Assembly (NCBI GenBank): GCA_029287645.1
Contig: JARFQS010000386.1
Span: 1 to 8,893 of the forward strand
DNA length: 8,893 nucleotides
Direction of reading: 5' to 3'
DNA from: Thermoanaerobaculia bacterium
Lineage (GTDB): Bacteria > Acidobacteriota > Thermoanaerobaculia > Multivoradales > JAHEKO01
How positions within the stretch are numbered: the first letter of the stretch is position 1; the number at the start of each line of letters is the position of its first letter. Of this stretch, positions 1-6,735 are shown piece after piece. Made by a program: the position numbers and the translations under genes. The notes under the pieces were generated by a model. That model had not been told where the DNA came from, ran no database searches, and was given only the letters and a program-made list of their open reading frames with translations.

Positions 1-27
1 AAGTAGGACTATGTGATACCGATTCAT
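1..27 (-). CDS. Start of a further operon gene, cut by the window edge
   Basis: Only the first nine codons are visible (MNRYHIVLL). The ATG lies at 27-25 on the minus strand. It is preceded six bases upstream by GGAGGG, a strong ribosome binding site that overlaps the stop region of the decahaem gene. The gap between that TGA stop (42-40) and this ATG is 12 bases, so the gene is almost certainly the next member of the same operon. A short polar start with one Arg and then hydrophobic residues would fit the beginning of a signal peptide, but nine residues cannot show this. No function can be assigned. Confidence 0.6.
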
Positions 28-39
28 CGCGTTCCCTCC

Positions 40-2922
40 TCAGAGGGTCTTCAGATACTCGATCAGATGGTTGAGTTGGTCCTTCGTCAAGTCGTTGGTG
101 ACACCGTGTTGATCGTAGGTGTTGAATCGCGTCCAGATCTCCTCGAGGCTGAAGGCCGAGCCGTCGTGGAGGTAGGGCGCCGAGTCGTAGATGTTGGTCA
201 GATGCGGAGTGTCGAAAGTGTCCTCACGATCGAGCGGGGACTGGGTTCCGACGTTGTGCTGGCCTCGATCGGTATAAAGCGGTCCAGGGTGGCAGTTGAC
301 GCAACGTCCGTTGGGAGGAATCAACCGGCCATCATTGGTGTGGGTCCGCTCGTAGACGGCCTTGCCGAGCCGCTGTGCCTCCGTCAGGGGTGCCCCCAGA
401 GACCGATAGCGGTTGGGTGGACGAGGGATCGTGGTGATGTAGAGCTCGAGCGCTTCGAGCTCCTCGGGAGTGAAGGGTGCAATCCGCGTGAAGAACACCG
501 CCAAGCGTGGGCCACACTGTCGTTGCAGGCTGGGGTTGAGTCCCGACCATTTGAAGGGAGCGGTATCGAAGATGCCCCGCAGAGTGCGGTTGTCGACCGG
601 ATCCGTGCCGATCCCATCCGGCTCGATGTCGTAGGTGATGCCGTCGACGTGGCCATCCGGGTGGCATGAATGGCAGGAGAACTGGCGGCGGAAGGTGATG
701 TCGGCGCTGTGGAAGAGCTGCTCGCCCCACCTCGTCTTTGAAATGACTTCAGGGCCACCGAGATCGATCTCCTCGACGCTCTCGAAGCGGTCGAGATCGA
801 TCACCGTCACGGTGTCACCGAGCGCATTGGCCACATACGCCGTCTTGTTGTCGGAAGTGATCGTGATCCCCCGCGGGCTCATCCCCGTTCCGACGAAGGT
901 CTCGACGAACTCGGTGGACTTGGCCAAGTGGTTCGGGATGACTCTCTCCCTCTCCTCGGGACTCGCCGCTTCCAGGATTCCCAGGAGCTTGTCGAGATCG
1001 ACCACTGCCACCCGGTCGGATCCGCTGCTGGTGACCAGGGCCAACCGTCCGTCGGAGGTCATGGTCACATCGGCGGCGTCCGGGAAGGCGATGTCGGGCT
1101 GATCCAGAAGGACCTGGTCGACCCTCCCGTCTCGCCAGACGATGCCCACACCGTTGGTGATCGTCCATCCCTGGAGCAAGCGGGTCATGGGGACCAGATT
1201 CTTGGTCCGGTTGAGCGTGACCATCGCGAACTCGCCGCTCGGGTGCCAGGCGACTCCCTGCAGGAGATTGGCGGCCGGGACGATGAATCGGTCCTCGACG
1301 GCACCCCGCTCGGCGTCGAGAACCGTGACCTCGGACATCGGCGGTGTGCGAGGCGGAACGAAGCCGGACAGAGTGTTGGTGACAAATATCTTCTCGCCGT
1401 CCGGCGAGAGAGCCAGGGACCACGGGACTCTCGAGGTGGTGAGGCGTCGGGTCTCCTGCAGGGTCTCGGCATCGATCACCGAGACGCTGTCCTGCGAGCT
1501 GTTGAGAACGTAGATCCGTCCGCCCGAGGCGTCCGTCAGCACGCCATGGGGCTCGTCTCCGACCTCGACCGTAGCCACGATCTCGCGGGTCGCCACATCG
1601 ACTACCGAAAGAGTGTCGTCGAGGCGATTCGTGATGTAGGCCGTCTTGCCGTCGGGGTGGAAGGCCACGTCGTGAGGCTGGCCCCCCACCGCGATCTCGT
1701 CCACGACCTCGTGCGAGGCGGTATCGACGATGACCGCAGAAGAGGAGGCCTCACAGGCTACCCAGAGCTCGGAACCGTTCGGCGTCAGAGCCAGATTGAT
1801 CGGAGTCTTGTAGACCGGCTCCTGGTCGGCGACTTTCGCCGGCACTTTGGGATGCGCGATTGCCGCAACAGCTGCCTCGTAGTCGAAGGGACCGCCTGCA
1901 TGACCTTGCTCGTGGCAGTCCGTACAGACCTCGGGACCTTGCTCACGAAGACCGGCAGCCTTGGCCGCCGGACGATCGAGCATGACGGCCTCGGGAGAGT
2001 AGTCGGCACCCGGTCCGTGGCAACTCTCGCACTGCACGCCATCGCGCAGATCGAAGCCCGGCTCGAAGCTCGCTGCGTCGTGGCCGGCACCGGTCGCGTG
2101 GCATCTCAGGCAGGCATAGCTCTTCTGGGGATCGCCATCGACTCCGGAGCGTCTCGCCATCTCCTGGGCGGCTGGCGTGCCGAGCACCGCATAGGCGCGG
2201 GCGTGAGGCCCCATGCGCCATTTGCTGAACTGGAAGCCCATCATCGGGCCAGAGTGGCACTGCTTGCAGGTGGTGACGCCGACAAACCTGTGCTGACTGG
2301 AACCGAGTAGTGCCTCGGCCTCGCCACCTTGGCTCGGAGCTTCCATCGACGGATTCTCGGGCCTCGGATGCGCGATAACCTGTAGAGCCTTGTCGACTTC
2401 GTACGGCTCGCCGCTCAGCACCGCTTCGTGGGACCCTTTGGGTCCGTGGCAGACCATGCAGGTGTTGGCGGAGGGCATCCGGAGGCCCTTTTCCATGGCC
2501 AATTCCCGGTTCTTCATGACAGCTTCGTCCATGTACTCGCTGCCAGGACCGTGACAGGTCTCGCATTGGACTCCTTCTTCGATCAGGAACGTCTCGTCCT
2601 TTTCCCATTCCTCCGCATCGACTGCGGTGGCATGACAGCCGAGGCAGACTCTTGCCGTCTGCGGGGCCTCGGGTATGCCACTGAGTCGGGCGATCTCCTT
2701 GGACTCCGGCATGGACAGCGTGGCGTAGGCCTTGGCATGCGGCGACAGTCTCCAAATGCTGAACTGGTGGCCTGCTGCGGGACCCGAATGACACTCGGCG
2801 CAGACCTTCACGCCCACATACACAGGCTCCCTGGGCTGCGCGGGCAAGGAGACTCCCCATGCCATGGCCACCAGACAGGCCAGACCCACGAGAAGGACGG
2901 GTCGACGCCATCTATTTCGCAC
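40..2922 (-). CDS. Exported decahaem protein: two tetrahaem cytochrome modules, YVTN beta-propeller, dihaem peroxidase/MauG-like domain
   Basis: The 960-residue product has a signal peptide (residues 1 to about 29: basic n-region RNRWRR, hydrophobic core, SLPAQ). Ten CxxCH sites are visible, at 41, 93, 120, 155, 219, 271, 298, 333, 750 and 874. The first eight form two cytochrome c554-like tetrahaem modules (about 34-187 and 212-361). Residues about 372-720 form a YVTN-type propeller with about seven blades. Residues 727-960 resemble the dihaem cytochrome c peroxidase/MauG family, with a CHSCH site, NRTLRG, a CVNCH site, then DTPHLTN and APYLHDGS. Start is GTG at 2922, eight bases after GGAGGTGG; the first 11 bases overlap the preceding gene's end, suggesting coupled translation. 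Electron transfer in the periplasm or at the outer surface, ending at the dihaem domain, is inferred. Substrate is unknown. Architecture is certain; reaction is not. Confidence 0.93.
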   Translation of the reverse strand: MRNRWRRPVLLVGLACLVAMAWGVSLPAQPREPVYVGVKVCAECHSGPAAGHQFSIWRLSPHAKAYATLSMPESKEIARLSGIPEAPQTARVCLGCHATAVDAEEWEKDETFLIEEGVQCETCHGPGSEYMDEAVMKNRELAMEKGLRMPSANTCMVCHGPKGSHEAVLSGEPYEVDKALQVIAHPRPENPSMEAPSQGGEAEALLGSSQHRFVGVTTCKQCHSGPMMGFQFSKWRMGPHARAYAVLGTPAAQEMARRSGVDGDPQKSYACLRCHATGAGHDAASFEPGFDLRDGVQCESCHGPGADYSPEAVMLDRPAAKAAGLREQGPEVCTDCHEQGHAGGPFDYEAAVAAIAHPKVPAKVADQEPVYKTPINLALTPNGSELWVACEASSSAVIVDTASHEVVDEIAVGGQPHDVAFHPDGKTAYITNRLDDTLSVVDVATREIVATVEVGDEPHGVLTDASGGRIYVLNSSQDSVSVIDAETLQETRRLTTSRVPWSLALSPDGEKIFVTNTLSGFVPPRTPPMSEVTVLDAERGAVEDRFIVPAANLLQGVAWHPSGEFAMVTLNRTKNLVPMTRLLQGWTITNGVGIVWRDGRVDQVLLDQPDIAFPDAADVTMTSDGRLALVTSSGSDRVAVVDLDKLLGILEAASPEERERVIPNHLAKSTEFVETFVGTGMSPRGITITSDNKTAYVANALGDTVTVIDLDRFESVEEIDLGGPEVISKTRWGEQLFHSADITFRRQFSCHSCHPDGHVDGITYDIEPDGIGTDPVDNRTLRGIFDTAPFKWSGLNPSLQRQCGPRLAVFFTRIAPFTPEELEALELYITTIPRPPNRYRSLGAPLTEAQRLGKAVYERTHTNDGRLIPPNGRCVNCHPGPLYTDRGQHNVGTQSPLDREDTFDTPHLTNIYDSAPYLHDGSAFSLEEIWTRFNTYDQHGVTNDLTKDQLNHLIEYLKTL
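1840..2823 (-). repeat. Tandem duplication of a tetrahaem cytochrome module inside the decahaem gene
   Basis: Module A (residues about 34-187, bases 2362-2823) and module B (about 212-361, bases 1840-2289) align without gaps across their four haem sites: 41/219, 93/271, 120/298 and 155/333 all differ by exactly 178 residues. A probable axial histidine is also conserved at the same offset (H62 in SPHAKAY, H240 in GPHARAY). Shared stretches include YVGV/FVGV, QFSxWR, GVQCExCHGPG and EAVM. The linker between them is rich in Glu, Gly and Ser. This is an internal protein repeat; the DNA copies have diverged. Confidence 0.88.
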
Positions 2923-4537
2923 CTTGCACCACCTCCAGTATCTGATTGGCAGGAACGGACTCGAGGACTTGCTGCTCTCCGTCTGGCCAGACGATCTCTA
3001 TTCTGTCGGCCACCTCGGCGGTTCCGAGGCCGAAATGGGGGCGGGGATCGCTGGTAGAGAGGTAGCCGAAAACAGCGTGTACCGGGTGGATCGAGCGCCT
3101 TTGGCCGACAGTCACCGTCACGGTGGCTCCAATCGCCACCGTCTCGCTGTCGGAAAGTAGCGGTACCACTGTCAGCCAGTGGTTGCCGTTCTCCGTGTCG
3201 TTTCTAAGCAGCTTCGGGGATTCTCCGAGGTTGGCGACCAGAATGTCCAGATCGCCATCGTTGTCGAGGTCTGCGAACGCCGCTCCCCGGCCGACCGACT
3301 TGCTCTCGAAGTACGAGCCGGCGTTCTTGGCCACATCCAGGTAGTGACCGGTGCCGTCGTTGTGAGCCAGGACATCCTCTTCGGTGTATAGGTGATGGGC
3401 GTTGCCGTTGGCCACGAAGACGTCCAGGTAACCGTCGTTGTCGAAATCGATCAGCCCGCTGCCCCATCCCGTGTACTGACCGCAGATCACCGCCAGGTTG
3501 GTCTCCGCGGTGACGTCGGCGAACAGCCCTTCCTCTTTCTGACTGAGCAGGCAGCCATAGGCCATGTCGGGTATCCAGATGTCCATGAGTCCATTGCGGT
3601 CGATATCGCCGACCACCGGCCCCATGGATGAAGCTCCCTGCCCTCCCTCTCCAAAGGCGACTCCCTGCATCAGGGCCCGGTCCTCGAACTTCCCGTGACC
3701 GTCGTTGACCCAATAGGCGCTGGGCATGGCGTCGTTGGCAACATAGATGTCCTGGTCGCCATCCTGGTCGAGATCGACGGCAATAGCGCTCATGGCACGA
3801 CCGTCGGGATCGAGCATGCCAGCTGCCTCGGTGACGTCGGTGAAGGTGCCGTCGCCGTTGTTGCGATAGAGGTGATCGGGTTGTCCCTTGTAGGCCAGGG
3901 GGCCGGGATAACCCTGCGCGGCGTAGAAACTCCGAAAAGCACCCTCGTCGTACTCCAGGTAGTTGGCCACATAGAGATCCAGGTCACCGTCTCCGTCGTA
4001 ATCGAGCCAGGGTGCCGAGACGCTCCACAACGGATCGGCCAGGCCAGCCTCTTCGGTGATGTCGGTGAAGGTGCCATCTCCTTCGTTGCGATAGAAGACG
4101 TTGGCACCGTAGTTCAGCACGTAGAGATCGAGATCGCCATCGAGATCGAAGTCCGCTGCGGAGCCGCCCATGCCAAACCCCTGGTCCCCGACTCCGGCGG
4201 CAGCCGTCACATCGGTGAAGGTGCCATCGCGGTTGTTGCGGTAGAGAGCGTTGCTGAGTTGGCCACGCAGGTTGCGACTGCGGTTGTCGCTGACCCCCGG
4301 CTTCCATGTGCCGTTGAGGAGATAGATGTCGGGGTACTCGTCGTTGTCGTAGTCGAAGAAGACGGCGCCGGGGCCGGTGCCCTCCACGATGTTGCTGAGC
4401 TCGGAGTCGCCGAAGCTGTGCTGGAACCGGAGACCGGCCGGCTCCGTGATGTCGGTGAAGAAGGGGCTGGAAGACTGTCCGACGATCGGGGTCGTCAGGC
4501 AGATCATCAGCAAAATGTAGATCTCGGGCGCCTTCAT
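2912..4537 (-). CDS. Exported FG-GAP/VCBS seven-bladed propeller with C-terminal ASPIC/UnbV domain (CRTAC1-like)
   Basis: The 541-residue product starts with a likely signal peptide (MKAPEIYILL... to about PIVGQ). Seven Asp-rich calcium-loop motifs of the DxDxDGxxD type lie at 62, 129, 179, 255, 311, 364 and 423, one per expected blade. Three blades share a YRNNxDGTFTDVT motif (99, 149, 224). Residues about 451-537 match the ASPIC/UnbV domain (NHWLTV, IGATVTVTVG, HFGLG, IEIVWPDG). The ATG at 4537 overlaps the preceding TGA as ATGA and has AAGGAG ten bases upstream. A start further upstream would add 82 Arg-rich residues inside the preceding gene and bury the signal peptide. There is no haem site, so it is more likely a calcium-stabilised scaffold or adhesion partner for its cytochrome neighbours than a redox enzyme. 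That role is inference. Confidence 0.93.
   Translation of the reverse strand: MKAPEIYILLMICLTTPIVGQSSSPFFTDITEPAGLRFQHSFGDSELSNIVEGTGPGAVFFDYDNDEYPDIYLLNGTWKPGVSDNRSRNLRGQLSNALYRNNRDGTFTDVTAAAGVGDQGFGMGGSAADFDLDGDLDLYVLNYGANVFYRNEGDGTFTDITEEAGLADPLWSVSAPWLDYDGDGDLDLYVANYLEYDEGAFRSFYAAQGYPGPLAYKGQPDHLYRNNGDGTFTDVTEAAGMLDPDGRAMSAIAVDLDQDGDQDIYVANDAMPSAYWVNDGHGKFEDRALMQGVAFGEGGQGASSMGPVVGDIDRNGLMDIWIPDMAYGCLLSQKEEGLFADVTAETNLAVICGQYTGWGSGLIDFDNDGYLDVFVANGNAHHLYTEEDVLAHNDGTGHYLDVAKNAGSYFESKSVGRGAAFADLDNDGDLDILVANLGESPKLLRNDTENGNHWLTVVPLLSDSETVAIGATVTVTVGQRRSIHPVHAVFGYLSTSDPRPHFGLGTAEVADRIEIVWPDGEQQVLESVPANQILEVVQGAK
3818..4243 (-). repeat. Three repeated blade motifs (YRNNxDGTFTDVT) in the FG-GAP gene
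   Basis: Near-identical 17-residue units occur at residues 99-115, 149-165 and 224-240 of the propeller protein (bases 4193-4243, 4043-4093 and 3818-3868). They remain recognisable in DNA as a recurring tcggtgaaggtgcc core on the plus strand. They are the VCBS/FG-GAP blade signature and point to blade duplication within the gene, not to a mobile repeat. Confidence 0.8.
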
Positions 4538-6423
4538 GACCCTGCTTCTCCTTGTTGGTTCACCAAGACTTCCCCGGGCAGATCCCACTGGGCGCCGAGG
4601 TCGATCCACTCCACGAAGACCCTGCGCTCCTCGTCGCTCAGCCGCTCGAGGTGATCGGGTGTGTGGCGGCCGGAGAGCACACCGATCAGGCGACTCGCCC
4701 TCGCTTGACCCGGCACCACGAGGCGGTGCTCTTCTGAGCCATCGGCGTTCGCAGCGGCAAGCAGGGCCTGGTAGGCGTCCCACCCAGCCTCCTCACTGTC
4801 GAGGGAGCCGAATGGCAGCTCGCTGTCGACCTCGCTGTGGCAGGTGCTGCAACGGGCCTGGAGAATAGGACGAATGTGGCTTCGGAAGGTAATGGTGCGG
4901 CGCCGCTCGGCGGGGAGCGTGAGCTCGTTCGCGGGTCGAGCCACCGCTTGGACGAATCGGTTGTCCGGAGTCAACTCCGGATCCTCGTGACAGCCGATGC
5001 AGCCCCGGTACTCCCGATGCTTGACCCAGATCCAGTCACAGCTGGCCAGGGCCTGGCCATCCTGGTCGAGAAGTTGGAGCTCGACAGGCAGATCGGCCGG
5101 CAGGTCGATGTGAAACGAGCCGTCGGCCTCCACCGGAGCCTCTCCCAGGAGTCGCCTGGCGACCGGTGGGGAGCTGCGATCGGACGAGTCGGCCTCGGTT
5201 GTCGGCACACCCTCGATGACTCTCACGCGCTCGATAGAACCGCGTTCGAGGGCTGCGATGCGGGTGTCACCCTCGTAGATGTCCATGCAGTAGAGCTTGC
5301 CGGTCGGGGACTCGGGGCGAACCGTGCTGGAGCGGCCGTCCGGCTCTGGACGGGTAGCCAGTAGCTTGGCGTGCAGAAGATGGCTGCCCGGGAGAGCGAG
5401 GAGGGGCTCGAGGTCACCGCTGGAGGGCTGAAATCTCGCCAGTTGGAAGACGCTGTCATCTGCCGCGGAGCGCTGAGAGACGAGCAGGCCACCATCGTCC
5501 AACGGTGATGGAGAATGGAACAGACCCTGACTCTCGTCGGTGAGCTCGGCATACGAGTCGTGCGGACGCTGGGTACGGAGTGCCGCCAGCCAGCCAGCGC
5601 CATCCCAGCCCACCTGGTCGGCCTCGACGAAGACCACCAGCCCGTCCGTTGTCAGGGTCGCCATATGTTGGATTCTCGCTCCCTGGAGGCCACCGAAAAA
5701 GGCATAGTCGATACCGTCGGTTTGGACTCCGTAGAGCCCGATTCGCCCCTCGGGAAATCGAGGGTCCGACAGCATCCTCCAGCCTGAGAAGAGGAGAAGC
5801 CCATCTTGCATTAGAAACGGTGTTCGGTCGTTGCCGGGATGGATGGTGATGCGGCGCAGCTCCGAGCCATCCAGGCGCACCGTGTAGAGGCTGGTCCCGG
5901 GGGCCGTTCCCGCTTCGTTCAGGACCCCGTCCTGGCGCTCGAAGAGGAGGGTGTACCAGGGCTCCGAAGAAGTGATGGTGTAGAACGTCGAAAGGTAGAT
6001 GGGGCGCCGGGCGTCGAGCGTCTCATGGGTGATCTGACGCGGCGCGGTGCCATCGGAACGCATCTCCCAGATGTTCCACGGATCTCCGGCTTGCCTTTGG
6101 GCGGCGAAGAGGATGCGTTCGCCATCGAAGGAGACATCGGGGTCACAGGCACTCGCGAAATCGCTCGTCAGTCGCCGGGTAGCTCCGTCGGGCTGGAGCA
6201 CCATCAGTGAGGCTCCCTCACCGTAGTCGGATGGGAGCATTCCGTCGGCCCGACCGTCGGAGGGTGCTTTGTCGACGGGCAGGCTACAGAAGACCACGGG
6301 TTGCTTGAGAGAGGCAGCGAGCGTCGGCGTACTGGAGGCTACAAGAAGAGTCAAGAGCAAGGATCCCGCCAGCCTCCAAAGCGGGCGTAGGAAACGAGCC
6401 CGTGTCGGGCAATACCCAGTCAA
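4534..6423 (-). CDS. Exported HzsA-like PD40 propeller protein with two c-type haem sites
   Basis: The preferred start is TTG at 6423, nine bases after GAGGAG, giving 629 residues and placing a signal peptide at the N-terminus (TRARFLRPLWRLAG, a Leu-rich core, TLAA). TolB/PD40-like blades follow: DPDVSFDGERILFA at about 94, LYTVRLDGSELRRIT at about 179. Residues about 425-480 carry the segment typical of hydrazine synthase alpha-like proteins (GEAPVEADGSFHIDLPAD, then GCIGCHED, haem site 475-479). A second haem site, CSTCH (525-529), lies in RPILQARCSTCH, followed by RASRLIG and VEWIDLGAQWD, as in planctomycete-type cytochrome domains. Haem codons are at 4987-5001 and 4837-4851. The family is widespread outside anammox bacteria, so hydrazine chemistry should not be assumed. 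First gene of the operon; overlaps the next by four bases. In-frame TTG 6540 and GTG 6471 are alternative starts. Confidence 0.9.
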   Translation of the reverse strand: MTGYCPTRARFLRPLWRLAGSLLLTLLVASSTPTLAASLKQPVVFCSLPVDKAPSDGRADGMLPSDYGEGASLMVLQPDGATRRLTSDFASACDPDVSFDGERILFAAQRQAGDPWNIWEMRSDGTAPRQITHETLDARRPIYLSTFYTITSSEPWYTLLFERQDGVLNEAGTAPGTSLYTVRLDGSELRRITIHPGNDRTPFLMQDGLLLFSGWRMLSDPRFPEGRIGLYGVQTDGIDYAFFGGLQGARIQHMATLTTDGLVVFVEADQVGWDGAGWLAALRTQRPHDSYAELTDESQGLFHSPSPLDDGGLLVSQRSAADDSVFQLARFQPSSGDLEPLLALPGSHLLHAKLLATRPEPDGRSSTVRPESPTGKLYCMDIYEGDTRIAALERGSIERVRVIEGVPTTEADSSDRSSPPVARRLLGEAPVEADGSFHIDLPADLPVELQLLDQDGQALASCDWIWVKHREYRGCIGCHEDPELTPDNRFVQAVARPANELTLPAERRRTITFRSHIRPILQARCSTCHSEVDSELPFGSLDSEEAGWDAYQALLAAANADGSEEHRLVVPGQARASRLIGVLSGRHTPDHLERLSDEERRVFVEWIDLGAQWDLPGEVLVNQQGEAGS

Positions 6424-6429
6424 GATCCC
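6424..6429 (-). promoter_or_regulatory. Leader segment just before the TTG start of the HzsA-like gene; the GAGGAG site lies a few bases further upstream
   Basis: Reading the minus strand, the sequence is GAGGAGAAAGGGATC followed by TTG. GAGGAG is a good anti-Shine-Dalgarno match at nine-base spacing, and the start at 6423 puts the signal peptide at the N-terminus. The next in-frame candidate (TTG 6540) has no comparable site and would translate through the leader hairpin at 6490-6525. This site therefore decides the start. Confidence 0.6.
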
Positions 6430-6489
6430 TTTCTCCTCGATGCGTGCAGACAGGCCGCGCTGGAGTAACACAGAATCCCCCGTGTGGCG

Positions 6490-6525
6490 CTCCGTCTCGG
6501 CTCGCGCTGGAGAGCCGAAACGGAG
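6490..6525 (-). promoter_or_regulatory. Strong 14-bp hairpin in the operon leader
   Basis: The arms are 6490-6503 (CTCCGTCTCGGCTC on the plus strand) and 6512-6525 (GAGCCGAAACGGAG), with an 8-base loop. In minus-strand RNA the single non-Watson-Crick position is a U-G wobble, so all 14 positions pair; in plus-strand RNA it would be an A-C mismatch. This favours a role in the minus transcript. No U-tract follows, so it is not a simple terminator. It could stabilise the 5' end of the mRNA or bind a regulator. Confidence 0.5.
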
Positions 6526-6539
6526 TAGAAATTCTAGCA
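6526..6539 (-). promoter_or_regulatory. Candidate extended -10 promoter overlapped by a palindrome
   Basis: The minus strand reads TGCTAGAAT (6539-6531), one mismatch from the extended -10 consensus TGnTATAAT. No convincing -35 box lies 16-18 bases upstream. The -10 overlaps the perfect palindrome TAGAA-A-TTCTA (6526-6536). A start site about seven bases downstream would fall near 6524, at the first base of the leader hairpin. This is a weak prediction from pattern alone. Confidence 0.3.
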
Positions 6540-6545
6540 AAGGGC

Positions 6546-6577
6546 CCTGAAAATACCGCCACCCTGTTGGGTGGTAT
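6546..6577 (-). terminator. Possible intrinsic terminator after the arylsulfotransferase-like locus
   Basis: On the minus strand, about 20 bases after the TGA at 6600-6598, a stem forms from ATACCACCC and GGGTGGCGGTAT with loop AACA, either with a three-base bulge or as CCACCC/GGGTGG alone. It is followed by a short T-run (ATTTTC). The T-tract is brief, so strength is doubtful, but the position right after a stop codon and before the next promoter fits. Confidence 0.4.
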
Positions 6578-6597
6578 CGAGGGCAGTGTGCTACCGA

Positions 6598-6735
6598 TCA
6601 ATCGATGTAGCCGAGCGTTTTCAGGTGCTCCCTGGTGGTCCGGAGCTCCTCTTCGGTCATGCCTTCGAAAGGGTCCTTGGACTGCCGATCGATGGTCGCT
6701 TCGGTCCCAGGAGTTATGACCGGATCTTGCGCTGA
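6598..6735 (-). pseudogene. Detached C-terminal coding tail ending in LKTLGYID
   Basis: In a frame different from the arylsulfotransferase-like ORF just upstream, the minus strand encodes TPGTEATIDRQSKDPFEG, then MTEEELRTTREHLKTLGYID and TGA. An ending of the type LKxLGYI is characteristic of bacterial sulfatase-like and related exported proteins. The frame stays open upstream past 6735 but turns into low-quality sequence (LQKPDSACWGLHPAGL), so genuine coding probably begins near 6720. No start codon or ribosome site of its own fits. A candidate terminator follows 20 bases after the stop, as expected for a true gene end. I read it as the original 3' end of the upstream gene, separated by a frameshift or an internal deletion. 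Confidence 0.45.

Noticed and set aside
928..2310. 460-codon open frame on the plus strand opposite the decahaem gene
   Set aside because: It is antisense to conserved haem and propeller sequence and its translation shows no domain or composition of a real protein; GC-rich codon use leaves such frames open.
2862..2892. Possible lipoprotein box (VGLAC) in the decahaem signal peptide
   Set aside because: The residues before Cys do not fit the lipobox pattern and the Cys lies within the hydrophobic core; ordinary signal peptidase cleavage near SLPAQ is more likely.
3695..4654. 319-codon plus-strand frame opposite the FG-GAP gene with Val/Ile-rich pseudo-repeats
   Set aside because: The repeats mirror the blade motifs of the true minus-strand gene; there is no independent evidence of coding.
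4538..4783. 82-residue N-terminal extension of the FG-GAP protein
   Set aside because: It is Arg/Pro-rich, lies wholly inside the HzsA-like gene and would bury the signal peptide; the ATGA overlap with AAGGAG upstream is a better start.
4534..6423. Assigning hydrazine synthesis (HzsA proper) to the HzsA-like gene
   Set aside because: Family resemblance covers many non-anammox proteins and no other anammox gene is visible here.
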